A DNA stretch of 64,000 nucleotides from Halomonas socia (GTDB taxonomy: Bacteria; Pseudomonadota; Gammaproteobacteria; Pseudomonadales; Halomonadaceae), in NCBI RefSeq assembly GCF_010977575.1, contig NZ_CP048812.1:248001-312000 (forward strand), written 5' to 3'. Positions within the stretch are counted from its first letter, which is position 1. The number at the start of each line of letters is the position of its first letter. Position numbers and translations under genes: made by a program. The notes under the pieces are model-generated. The model searched no databases and was not told the origin of the DNA. It saw nothing but the letters and a program-made list of their open reading frames with translations. This document shows, piece by piece, positions 24,263-32,393 of the stretch.

Positions 24263-24430
24263 ACCCGGCCTCCTGCCAGTAGCCACTCGACGCCGACATA
24301 GTAATACGAATTTATATCATTTGCACTCTAGACGCATTCACTGCCTGCGCCAGCGGTTTGAAGGCCATGCACGCGGCACAGCAGGACCTGCAAGACTTAT
24401 GCTTGCCGGCAGCCAGGGAGCGTGATAACT

Positions 24431-24465
24431 TCTCAATTGCATTTGATTATCAAATGCAATTGAGA
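24431..24465. promoter_or_regulatory. Perfect 16-bp inverted repeat (possible Fur/operator site)
   Basis: Two perfect 16-base arms (TCTCAATTGCATTTGA and its complement) flank a TTA centre. The core TGATTATCA resembles the centre of the Fur consensus. It lies 16 bases before the ATG of the small plus-strand gene at 24482 and about 170 bases upstream of the sigma gene on the other strand, so it could control either. It lacks a U-tract and is not a typical terminator. Confidence 0.55.
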
Positions 24466-24481
24466 GAGAAGAGGGGTATTC

Positions 24482-24659
24482 ATGATCAAGACTCACACCT
24501 CATGGCGACGGCTCAGCGGGCTGCGCTATCTGCCCGTCTGGCTATGCGCTGCTCTACACGCTGGAGGAGGTGCATATCGCCTCGGAAACCCAAGATGTGG
24601 AAGGGGTGCACCAGCACGGTGAGGTCTATTTGACCGAGTCGCGCAAGATCATCGACTGA
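24482..24659 (+). pseudogene. Small broken gene, unidentified
   Basis: ATG 24482 is preceded by a good Shine-Dalgarno (GAGGGG, five bases away) and begins MIKTHTSWRRLSGLRYLPVWL, which looks like a basic N-terminus entering a membrane segment. In this frame translation stops after about 46 residues. From about 24540 another frame reads GYALLYTLEEVHIASETQ and ends ESRKIID at 24659, giving a plausible continuation, so a frameshift or small deletion is suspected. A strong plus-strand terminator follows at 24712, which supports a former transcription unit here. I cannot name the family. Confidence 0.35.
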
Positions 24660-24711
24660 CCGCACTCGCTCAGCGTTCGATGTCTCGCGAACCCGAACGT
24701 GGCTTACTGTT

Positions 24712-24753
24712 GACAGGATGCTTGGCCGGAGACGGCCAAGATCCTGTCTTTTT
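24712..24753 (+). terminator. Rho-independent terminator (plus strand)
   Basis: A long near-perfect stem (GACAGGATGCTTGGCCG, loop GAGA, complementary arm with one offset) is followed by TTTTT. The U-tract is on the plus strand, so it ends the small unit at 24482. It also sits directly after the receptor gene stop, where the same hairpin, without a T-tract, could act on the minus strand. Confidence 0.8.
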
Positions 24754-24758
24754 CGTCC

Positions 24759-26855
24759 CTACCAGCGGTAGCGCAGGCTGCCGACCACGCTGCGCGACTC
24801 GCCGTAGTAGCACCAGTAGTCGCAGCCGCTGACGTACTCCTCGTCGGTGAGGTTGTTGACGTTGAGCTGGGCGGTCCAGTGTTCGTCGATCGCGTAGCTG
24901 AGCTTGGCATCGAAGAGGGTGTAGCCATCGACCTGTGTATCGCTGTACTGCGGTGAGTCGACGCTGCTGCCGACGTAGCGCGCACCGCCGCCCAGGCTTA
25001 CGCCATCGAGTGCCCCGCCGATGACGTCGTAGTCGAGCCATAGCGACGCCTGGTGGCGCGGTATCAGGCCGGCACGCAGGTCGGTCAGCGTCGGGCTGAT
25101 ATCGACCCGGGTATCGGTGTAGGCATAGGCCGCCGTCAGCCTCAGCGCATCGCTCAACTGCCCCACCCCTTCCAGCTCGAAGCCCTGGGAGCGGCGCTCG
25201 CCGCCCTGGCGATTGCTCGCTTCGCCGCTGGTGAAGAGCGTATCGCTCTCCTTGAGATCGAAAGCCGCCGCGGTCACGTAGCCGTCCAGCCAGTCGGGGG
25301 AGTATTTGACACCGAGCTCCCACTGCTCACCTTCGCTGGGGCTATAGGCCTGGCCGTCGGGGTCGCTGCCGATCTGCGGGCTGAACGACTCGCTATAGCT
25401 CAGGTAAGGCGATACGCCATGGTCGCCCAGGTACATCACCCCGCCGCTGAAGGAGAACTGCGAGTCGTCGTAGCTCTGATCTTCGCGCCCCTCGGCACGG
25501 TTGGTGACATCGACGCTGTCGTGACGCAGCCCCGCCAGCAGCACCCAGCGATCGAAGAGCCGCCACTGGTTCTGGGCATACAGGCCGATCTGCTCCTTGC
25601 CCTCCTCGTGCCGGGTATGCAGCGGAGCCGGCGAGTAGTTGCCGTACTGCGGGTCGAAGATATCGATTGGTCCGCCGAAGGCGAAGTCATCGCCGTTGCC
25701 ATATTCGACGTCGAACTTCTGGTAGTCGACCCCAAGCAGCAGGGTGCTCTCGGTGTTGTCGGTATACCAGTTGCCGACCAGGCGGTTGTCCACGGTAAAG
25801 GCGTCGTAGTCGCCATCGCGGTAGGTCAGCCCCCGGCCCGCCTGGCGATCATCGAGCATGTAGGAGGCATAGACGCCGCGCAGCAGCATCTCGAGCCGGC
25901 TATAACGAACGTTCTGCTGGAACTCCCAGCTGTCGTTGACGCGGTGTTCGAGCTCGTAGCCAAGTGAGAGCTGGTTCACTTCACGGCGATCATAATCCGG
26001 TTCGCCAAGGTTGGTGCTGCGGTCGACGCGGCCGAACGGCGTCTCCTCGACCGTGCCGTAAGGCAGGAAGAACCCGTTGGTCGGCGTGCCGTGGTCGCGC
26101 ATGACGCTGCCGAGAAAGGTCAGGGTGGTATCGTCGCTGAGGTCGATCGCCAGGCTCGGCGCCAGGTAGACCCGCTGGTTGTCGGTGCCGTCGAGTTCGC
26201 CATCCCCCTCGCGGAACAGCCCCACCAGGCGATAGCGCATATCGTTGCCTTCAGCAACCGGCCCCGAGCTATCGATGCCCAGTTGGCGATGCCCGTGGTT
26301 GCCGCCCTGGATCTCGAGCAGCCCCTGGGCTTCTTCGGTGGGACGCTTGCTGATGGCGTTGATTACCCCGCCGGGAGGCGCTTCACCATAGAGTATTGAA
26401 GCCGGGCCCTTGAGCAGCTCGACGCGTTCGAGACCGAAGGGCTCGCTTTGCCACCAGAAGTAGCCGCCCTCGCGGAACAGCCGCAGGCCATCCTGATAGG
26501 TGGAGTCCTCGGCATTGAAGCCGCGTAGATAGAACCAGTCCGCCTTGCTGTCACGACCGAAGGGCGCAGACAGCACGCCGCTGCGATAGCGGAACGTCTC
26601 GTCGTACTTGTTGACGGCGCGCGACTGCAGGTCGGCTTCCTCGACAAGCGAGGTGGCACGTGGCGTTTCGAGTGCCGGCGCTGCCACCTTCAGCGCCGTA
26701 CCTACCACCACCATAGTGTCTTGGGTCTCGATATCGTCTTGAGCCTGTAGGCTCATGGAGGTGGCGGCGAGGAGGCCGGAAAACGACAGCGTGGCGGCAC
26801 GCCGAATCGCCACGCTCAGGGGAGCTGGCGTAGGGCAAGGAGAGCTATGGGACAT
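24759..26855 (-). CDS. TonB-dependent outer-membrane siderophore receptor (FhuA/FhuE/FpvA family)
   Basis: A 698-residue receptor for ferric siderophore. A signal peptide (basic start, hydrophobic 20-40, LQA cleavage) is followed by a TonB-box-like DTMVVVG, a plug domain (WFYLRGFNAEDSTYQDG, VELLKGPASILYGEAPPGG) and a beta-barrel ending in YRW with the terminal aromatic of porin-like proteins. The CDYWCYYGESRS segment near the end is typical of the ferrichrome/coprogen/pyoverdine receptor group. There is no N-terminal signalling (secretin/TonB short) domain, so it is unlikely to signal to the neighbouring sigma factor. A Fur-like site lies upstream at 26912. It is the probable receptor for the siderophore made by the adjacent NRPS genes. 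Confidence 0.95.
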   Translation of the reverse strand: MSHSSPCPTPAPLSVAIRRAATLSFSGLLAATSMSLQAQDDIETQDTMVVVGTALKVAAPALETPRATSLVEEADLQSRAVNKYDETFRYRSGVLSAPFGRDSKADWFYLRGFNAEDSTYQDGLRLFREGGYFWWQSEPFGLERVELLKGPASILYGEAPPGGVINAISKRPTEEAQGLLEIQGGNHGHRQLGIDSSGPVAEGNDMRYRLVGLFREGDGELDGTDNQRVYLAPSLAIDLSDDTTLTFLGSVMRDHGTPTNGFFLPYGTVEETPFGRVDRSTNLGEPDYDRREVNQLSLGYELEHRVNDSWEFQQNVRYSRLEMLLRGVYASYMLDDRQAGRGLTYRDGDYDAFTVDNRLVGNWYTDNTESTLLLGVDYQKFDVEYGNGDDFAFGGPIDIFDPQYGNYSPAPLHTRHEEGKEQIGLYAQNQWRLFDRWVLLAGLRHDSVDVTNRAEGREDQSYDDSQFSFSGGVMYLGDHGVSPYLSYSESFSPQIGSDPDGQAYSPSEGEQWELGVKYSPDWLDGYVTAAAFDLKESDTLFTSGEASNRQGGERRSQGFELEGVGQLSDALRLTAAYAYTDTRVDISPTLTDLRAGLIPRHQASLWLDYDVIGGALDGVSLGGGARYVGSSVDSPQYSDTQVDGYTLFDAKLSYAIDEHWTAQLNVNNLTDEEYVSGCDYWCYYGESRSVVGSLRYRW

Positions 26856-26911
26856 GGGAGCGTCTCGATCAGGGAGCGGGATGGCACCGGCGACAACGCC
26901 AGCGAAGCTAA

Positions 26912-26932
26912 ATTATAAGAATTATCATTTAG
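26912..26932 (-). promoter_or_regulatory. Probable Fur box upstream of the siderophore receptor gene
   Basis: On the minus strand this reads AAATGATAATTCTTATAAT, containing the AATGATAAT core of the Fur consensus. It lies 57-77 bases upstream of the receptor start, a normal promoter position, and in an A/T-rich patch within a GC-rich region. Confidence 0.65.
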
Positions 26933-26986
26933 CTTATCAACAGCATCCGTTGCCCGCGTACAGGGCTGGCGCCCCCTGATGAGCCC

Positions 26987-27852
26987 CTATCGCGCGAATA
27001 CCACCGTACGCTTGTCGTTCAGAAACACCCGGCGCTCGAGGTGGTAGCCCACCGCCCGGGCCAGGGTCAGACACTCGATGTCGCGGCCCTTGGCGACCAG
27101 GTCCTCGGGGTGTCGGCATGAGTCACCGGCTCCACGCCCTGGGTGATGATCGGCCCTTCGTCGAGGTCGTCGTTGATGTAGTGGGCAGTGGCACCGACCA
27201 GCTTGACGCCCTTCGCATGGGCCTGGTGGTAGGGCTTGGCGCCCTTGAAGCCGGGCAGCAGCGAGTGGTGGATATTGATCGCCTTGCCCGCCAGCTTCTC
27301 GCTCATCTCGCTGGAGAGTACCTGCATGTAGCGCGCCAGGATCACCAGCTCGGCACCGCTCTCCTCGATCACCTGCCACACCTGGGCCTCCTGCTCGGGC
27401 TTGGTCTCCGGGGTGATGGGAAAGTGATAGTAGGGCAGCTCGTGCCAGGCGGCCAGCGGCTCGAGGTCGGGGTGGTTGGAGACCACCGCGCGGATCTCGA
27501 TCGGCAACTGGCCGGTGCGATAGCGATAGAGCAGGTCGTTGAGGCAGTGGTCGGCCTTGGAGACCATGATCACTACCGGGGTGAGCTGGCCCGGCGCGGT
27601 CAGCTCGAAGGTCATGTCGAACTCGGCGGCGCGGGCGGCGAAGGCCGCCTGGAAGGCGTCGGCGTCGAGCGCCCCGCCCTCGGGGCGAAAGGCGGTGCGA
27701 ATGAAGAAGCGCTGGCTGAGGCGATCATCGAAGGATTGCTGCTCGGTGATGTAGCAGCGCCACTCCTTGAGCAAGCGGGTGACCACGTCCACGGTGCCTA
27801 GCCGGCTGGGGCACTGGGCGGCGAGAATCCAGGTATCTGAAGAGTGATTCAT
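26987..27852 (-). pseudogene. purU: Formyltetrahydrofolate deformylase, frameshifted near 27110
   Basis: PurU hydrolyses 10-formyl-THF to formate and THF, recycling the one-carbon units released by sarcosine oxidase and glycine cleavage. An N-terminal ACT domain (about 1-90) is followed by the formyltransferase fold with [19 protein letters not shown] and [17 protein letters not shown]. The main frame reads to [10 protein letters not shown] and then diverges; the expected ending [19 protein letters not shown]...VF is present in the next frame down to 26987. One base is missing near the CCCC run at about 27107-27112. Restoring it gives about 288 residues, the family length. Since the rest is perfectly conserved, this may be a sequencing error or a very recent mutation. 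It is last in the sox operon. Confidence 0.9.
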
Positions 27853-27935
27853 TGGGGCTCCTGAAGATCAGCGTGGGCGGACGTTGCCGCGGCGGTGCAT
27901 CGTCTGGGGCTGGCCATTCCCCGCTATGCGACGAA

Positions 27936-28023
27936 GGGGAATGCTCCGCAAACACGCCGTGAGCCCGTCCCTGGGGCTCGACTACGGCATCCCTGCCGTA
28001 GACGGTTTGCTTGAGCATGCCCC
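27936..28023. repeat. Structured intergenic repeat with outer and two inner inverted repeats
   Basis: Between purU and soxG lies an 88-base element. Its outer arms (ggggaatgctccgcaaac and gtttgcttgagcatgcccc) are near-complementary. Inside are two further hairpins, GAGCCC/GGGCTC (27961-27979) and CTACGGC/GCCGTAG (about 27982-28001). The fold is a three-stem cruciform. Such REP-like elements occur in many copies in related genomes, but copy number cannot be seen here. Confidence 0.65.
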
Positions 28024-28063
28024 TTGTCGCTTATGCTGACCATAGCGGCATTCGCTTTGCCAC

Positions 28064-28717
28064 CTACCGCTCGACGCCTATTGCATACTCCTCGCCGGCA
28101 TCCAGCAACCAGCGGTAGCAGTAGTCGGCGAAGCTTCTGCGCACCACCAACTCCCAGCGCGTCTCGCCGCTGCGGCGCACGATGGCGGTGGCCTTGGCGA
28201 ACACCGTGTTCACCCCCTTGCCCACCTGGAAGTGGCTCGGGTCGACATCGTAGACCACCGACTTCATCAGCAGCTCGGGTACCGCCTCGCCCTCCAGCGT
28301 GAGCAGCGTCTGGCCGCCGCTGACGTCGACGATGGCGAAACTGGCATCACCGAGGCGCTCGCGCAGCCGCCGCTCCACCGTAAAGGCTTCGCCGCCGGGG
28401 ACGATCAGCAGCCACTCGTCCGGCGACAGCCACTGGATCGAGCGCTCGCCGCTGGCGTCCCAGCTCAGGGTGTTGGGGCGGCCCGGCAAGCCGAGATCCA
28501 GCACCTCGCGCAGCGCCTCGTCGAGCACGATGGCCCCGCCGCGCAGGATCAGATGGCCGAGGAAGGCCTGCTCACGCAGTACCACCCGGCTGGCGGCGCT
28601 GGGGGCCGGCGCGCCGCTGCGCTGCAGGGAATAGGCCAGCGGCGACTCGACTGCCACGCTGGCGTGGTCGGCACGGGAATCAAACAGGTTCACTCGGCTC
28701 AGCGCTGAATCAGACAT
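28064..28717 (-). CDS. soxG: Sarcosine oxidase gamma subunit
   Basis: A 217-residue subunit of heterotetrameric sarcosine oxidase, which oxidatively demethylates sarcosine to glycine with H2O2 and 5,10-methylene-THF. Typical gamma-subunit features include RGxxxVxxALREVLDLGLP and the WLSPDEWLL block near the middle. Start chosen at ATG 28717 (MSDSALSRVNLFD), which overlaps the soxA stop by eight bases; the upstream open frame lacks support. Fourth gene of the soxBDAG set, followed by purU. Confidence 0.93.
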   Translation of the reverse strand: MSDSALSRVNLFDSRADHASVAVESPLAYSLQRSGAPAPSAASRVVLREQAFLGHLILRGGAIVLDEALREVLDLGLPGRPNTLSWDASGERSIQWLSPDEWLLIVPGGEAFTVERRLRERLGDASFAIVDVSGGQTLLTLEGEAVPELLMKSVVYDVDPSHFQVGKGVNTVFAKATAIVRRSGETRWELVVRRSFADYCYRWLLDAGEEYAIGVER

Positions 28718-31700
28718 GCTGACGCTCTCCCTTGGGATCGATGAAGATCGTGCTGGTGATCTCGGCTTCATGGACGCTGCCGTCGGCCATCGGCAGGTAG
28801 ACGCTCTCGCCCATGCGCTGCTGGCCGCCCTTGACCACCGCCAGCGCGAAACCGCTGTCGAGGGTCGGGCTGTAGTAGCTCGAGGTGACGTGACCGACCA
28901 TCGGCATGGGGATGGCGTGATGCGGATCGAAGACGATCTGCGCCCCCTCCTCCAGCACCACCTTGGGGTCCTTGGGTCGCAGGCCGACCAGCTGCTTGCG
29001 GTCGCTGCGGGCGGTGTCGCTGCGCGTCAGCGCGCGCTTGCCGATCCACGAGAACGGCTTGTCGTAGCCCACGCACCACTGCATGCCGAGGTCTTCCGGG
29101 GTCACCGAGCCGTCGGTGTCCTGGCCGACGATGATAAAGCCCTTTTCCGCGCGCAGGACGTGCATGGTCTCGGTGCCATAGGGCGTCAGGTCGTACTTCT
29201 TGCCGTGGGCGAACAGCGCCTTCCAGACGTGCATGGCGTAGTGGGCCTGGACGTTGATCTCGAAGGTCAGCTCGCCGGTGAAGGAGATGCGGAACACCCG
29301 TGCCGGCACCCCGGCCACCGTACCCTCGCGCCAGTCCATGAACTTGAAGCTGTCGCGGTCCAGGTCGATGTCGGTGAGCTCGGCGAGCAGCGCCCGCGAC
29401 TTGGGCCCGGTGACGGTCATGGTCGCCCAGTGGTCGGTCACCGAGGTAAAGGTGACATCGAGCTCCGGCCATTCGGTCTGGTGCCACAGCTCCAGCCACT
29501 CGAGGATCGCCGCAGCGCCACCGGTGGTGGTGGTCATCACGAAGTGGTTGTCGGCCAGGCAGCTGGTCACGCCGTCGTCGGTGACCATGCCGTCGTCCTT
29601 GCACATCAGGCCGTAGCGGCACTTGCCGACCACCAGCTTCGCCCACTTGTTGGTGTAGATGCGCGCCAGGAATTCCCGGGTGTCGGAGCCCTGGATGTCG
29701 ATCTTGCCCAGCGTCGAGGCGTCGAGGATACCCACCCCCTCGCGCACCGCACGGCACTCGCGGGCCACCGCCTCGTGCATGCTCTCCTGCTTGCCGCCCT
29801 GCGTGTGCGGATAGTACCAGGGCCGCTTCCACTGGCCGACGTCCTCGAACTCGGCGCCGTTCTCCACGTGCCACTGGTGCAGCGCGGTATAGCGCTCGGG
29901 GTCGAACAGCGCGCCGCAGTGACGGCCGACGATGGCGCCGAAGGTCACCGGCGTGTAGTTGGGCCGGAACACCGTGGTGCCCACCTCGGGGATCGTGCGC
30001 TCGAGGCAGCGCGCAGCGATGGCCATGCCGTTGATGTTGCCGAGCTTGCCCTGGTCGGTGCCGAAGCCCATGGCGGTGTAGCGCTTGACGTGCTCGATGG
30101 ACTCGAAGCCCTCGCGGGTGGCAAGCTCGATGGCCGCCGCGGTGACGTCGTTCTGCAGGTCGACGAACTGCTTGGGCGCGCGCAGCGTGGGCTTCTCATG
30201 GGGCACCTGGTAGAGCGCGCAGGCCGGCGATTCGCTGATCGCCTCGCTGGCCGGCAGCGCTACCTCGGCGGCCTCGCCGCCGGTCGCCGCGGCGGCCCGC
30301 GAGCCCACCGCCACGCCATCGGCCAGCACCTCGCCCAGGGCATAGATGCCGTGGGCCGCGCCGCTGGCGAGTACGCCGTCGACCAGGGTCGGCACGAACC
30401 CCAGAAGGACGTCGTCCCAGGTCGGTCGCGCCCCGGTGTGGGAGGCGAGGTGAATCACCGGGCTGTAGCCGCCAGAGCTGGCCACACAGTCGCAGGCCAG
30501 GGTCTCGACCGGGCCGGCCACGCGAAAGCCGTCGATATCGATCCTGGCGACCCGCGCCGCGCTGACGCGGCTGGTGCCCTTGGCCTCGATCACCGCGCTG
30601 CCGGTGATCACTTGAATGCCGCGCTCACGGGCCGCACCAACCAGGTCGCCATCCGGCGCCTCGCGGGCATCGACGATGGCCACCACCTCGCGTCCGGCAT
30701 CGTACCAGTCGAGGGCCGCGCGGTAGGCGTGGTCGTTGCTGGTGGAGAGCACCAGCTTGTTGCCCGGCAACACGCCGTAGCGGCGGATATAGGTGGAGAC
30801 GGCGCCGGCCACCAGATTGCCCGGCACGTCGTTGCCGGCATACACCAGCGGCCGCTCGTGGGCGCCGGTGGCCAGGATCACCTGCCCTGCACGCACCCGG
30901 TACATGCGCGCCCGGCTCTGGCGTGCGCCCTGGGCAGTGCGCGGCGCGTTGTCGGCGAGGTGCTCGGTGCGCCGCTCGTGGAGGGTGACGAAGTTGTGGT
31001 CGTGATAGCCGTTGGCGGTGGTGCGCGGCAGCAGGGTAACGTTGGTAAGCCCACTCAGTTCCTCGAGCACCTCGGCGACCCACTGCTCCGCCGGCTTGCC
31101 GTCAAGCGTCTCGCGGCTATCGAGCAGCGAGCCGCCCATCTCCTCCTGCTCGTCGGCGAGGATCACCCTCACGCCGCTACGCGCCGCCGCCAACGCCGCG
31201 GCAAGGCCCGCCGGACCGGCACCGATCACCAGCACCTCGCAGTGGCGATTGAGGTGATCGTAGATATCCGGGTCGGCTTCGGCGGGGCTGCGCCCGAGGC
31301 CGGCGCTCTTGCGGATGTATTTCTCGTAGGTCATCCACATCGAGGCTGGGGCCATGAAGGTCTTGTAGTAGAAGCCCGGCGGCATCAGCTTGCCGCCGAC
31401 CTTGCCGACCAACCCCATCAGGTCCTTCTGTACGCTGGGCCAGCCGTTGGTGCTGCGCGCTACCAGGCCGTCGTAGAGCGCCTGCTGGGTGGCGCGTACG
31501 TTGGGCACCTGGGCGGCCTCGCTGGCGCCCAACTGAACCACGGCATTGGGCTCTTCGGCGCCGGCGGCAACGATGCCCCGCGGCCGCGAGTACTTGAAGC
31601 TGCGGTTGACGATGTCCACGCCGTTGGCGAGCAGCGCCGATGCCAGGGTATCGCCGTGATAGCCCTGGTAGGCCTGGCCGTTGAAGGTGAAGCCGAGTGG

Positions 31701-31754
31701 CCGGCTGCGGTCGATGCGCCCGCCCTGGGCGAGTCGCTGTACGTGCTGGTTCAT
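28710..31754 (-). CDS. soxA: Sarcosine oxidase alpha subunit
   Basis: A 1,014-residue subunit. The N-terminal 2Fe-2S-like fold (FNGQAYQGYHGDTLASALLANG) is followed by a dinucleotide-binding domain with VIGAGPAGLAAALAAARSG (about 175-195), then a C-terminal aminomethyltransferase (GcvT-like) domain from about 610 that binds tetrahydrofolate. Length and order match heterotetrameric SoxA. The ATG at 31754 overlaps the soxD stop as ATGA. A plus-strand open frame of similar length across this gene is a GC-codon shadow. Confidence 0.97.
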   Translation of the reverse strand: MNQHVQRLAQGGRIDRSRPLGFTFNGQAYQGYHGDTLASALLANGVDIVNRSFKYSRPRGIVAAGAEEPNAVVQLGASEAAQVPNVRATQQALYDGLVARSTNGWPSVQKDLMGLVGKVGGKLMPPGFYYKTFMAPASMWMTYEKYIRKSAGLGRSPAEADPDIYDHLNRHCEVLVIGAGPAGLAAALAAARSGVRVILADEQEEMGGSLLDSRETLDGKPAEQWVAEVLEELSGLTNVTLLPRTTANGYHDHNFVTLHERRTEHLADNAPRTAQGARQSRARMYRVRAGQVILATGAHERPLVYAGNDVPGNLVAGAVSTYIRRYGVLPGNKLVLSTSNDHAYRAALDWYDAGREVVAIVDAREAPDGDLVGAARERGIQVITGSAVIEAKGTSRVSAARVARIDIDGFRVAGPVETLACDCVASSGGYSPVIHLASHTGARPTWDDVLLGFVPTLVDGVLASGAAHGIYALGEVLADGVAVGSRAAAATGGEAAEVALPASEAISESPACALYQVPHEKPTLRAPKQFVDLQNDVTAAAIELATREGFESIEHVKRYTAMGFGTDQGKLGNINGMAIAARCLERTIPEVGTTVFRPNYTPVTFGAIVGRHCGALFDPERYTALHQWHVENGAEFEDVGQWKRPWYYPHTQGGKQESMHEAVARECRAVREGVGILDASTLGKIDIQGSDTREFLARIYTNKWAKLVVGKCRYGLMCKDDGMVTDDGVTSCLADNHFVMTTTTGGAAAILEWLELWHQTEWPELDVTFTSVTDHWATMTVTGPKSRALLAELTDIDLDRDSFKFMDWREGTVAGVPARVFRISFTGELTFEINVQAHYAMHVWKALFAHGKKYDLTPYGTETMHVLRAEKGFIIVGQDTDGSVTPEDLGMQWCVGYDKPFSWIGKRALTRSDTARSDRKQLVGLRPKDPKVVLEEGAQIVFDPHHAIPMPMVGHVTSSYYSPTLDSGFALAVVKGGQQRMGESVYLPMADGSVHEAEITSTIFIDPKGERQHV

Positions 31755-32092
31755 GCGCGGACTCCTTGGCGGACATCAGCAGTGGAGGCGGCCGCTTCGC
31801 TGGCCGAAGGCTCAGCGGTGACGCTGGGCTGCTCGCCGATCTTGTAGGTCTCGAGGATCGCGTAGCTAACGGTGTGCCGGGTGACGTTGAAGAACTTGCG
31901 ACAGCCGACGGCGTGCACCCACATTTCGTGGTGGATGCCGCGCGGGTTGTCGCGGAAGAACAGGTAGTCGCCCCACTCTTCATCGGAGCAGGCCTCGGGG
32001 TCGGCGGGGCGCACGATATGGGCCTGGCCCTTGGGGTGGAACTCCTCTTCTTCGCGGAGCTCCTCGCAGTGGGGGCAGTAGATCTGAAACAT
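31751..32092 (-). CDS. soxD: Sarcosine oxidase delta subunit
   Basis: A 113-residue zinc-binding subunit. The N-terminus YCPHCEELREEEEFH carries the CxxC pair, with His and Cys ligands later in HAVGCRKFF. The conserved segments DYLFFRDNPRG and HEMWVH are present. The C-terminal 25 residues are Ala/Ser-rich and unconserved. It overlaps soxA by four bases; soxB lies 301 bases upstream, a larger gap than usual, filled by repeat-like sequence. Confidence 0.95.
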   Translation of the reverse strand: MFQIYCPHCEELREEEEFHPKGQAHIVRPADPEACSDEEWGDYLFFRDNPRGIHHEMWVHAVGCRKFFNVTRHTVSYAILETYKIGEQPSVTAEPSASEAAASTADVRQGVRA

Positions 32093-32393
32093 GGGGTTCT
32101 CCCTTGGAGAGACTTTCTCAATCCGGCATCGATGAGCTTATCCGTCGACAAGGCGGCGCGAGGGCGCTGTGAACCCATCCCTGGGCGCTACTTTTGCCCT
32201 GCGGCGCTCTCGCATCCTGCTCCGCTTGCAGGGCCTGGGTTGGCCATCCATGGCCAACCCGTTCGGCGGGAAGAACATGTTCTTCTGAATCCGCCTCACC
32301 CATGGCAAAAACCCTCGCTTTGCCTTGTCCCCGGCGCTCATCTCGAGCACCTATCCACGACAACATGTCGGGGCGCCTATTCTCATTACCCGC
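32093..32393. repeat. soxB-soxD intergenic region with repeat-like inverted repeats
   Basis: No gene is seen in these 301 bases. They contain GTTGGCCAT-CC-ATGGCCAAC (32239-32258), the perfect 16-base palindrome GAAGAACATGTTCTTC (32270-32285) and a GTGAACCCATCCCTGGG segment near 32168 that closely resembles GTGAGCCCGTCCCTGGG in the element at 27936. This suggests a second, diverged copy of the same intergenic repeat class inserted inside the sox operon. Confidence 0.5.

Noticed and set aside
25053-25967. A 304-residue open frame antisense to the TonB receptor
   Set aside because: No recognizable motif or Shine-Dalgarno; the receptor frame is clearly coding.
28716-31847. A 1,043-residue plus-strand open frame antisense to soxA
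   Set aside because: Its translation is rich in His/Val/Ala/Gly/Leu without domain motifs, and it mirrors the high-GC codon pattern of soxA, which is unmistakable on the other strand.
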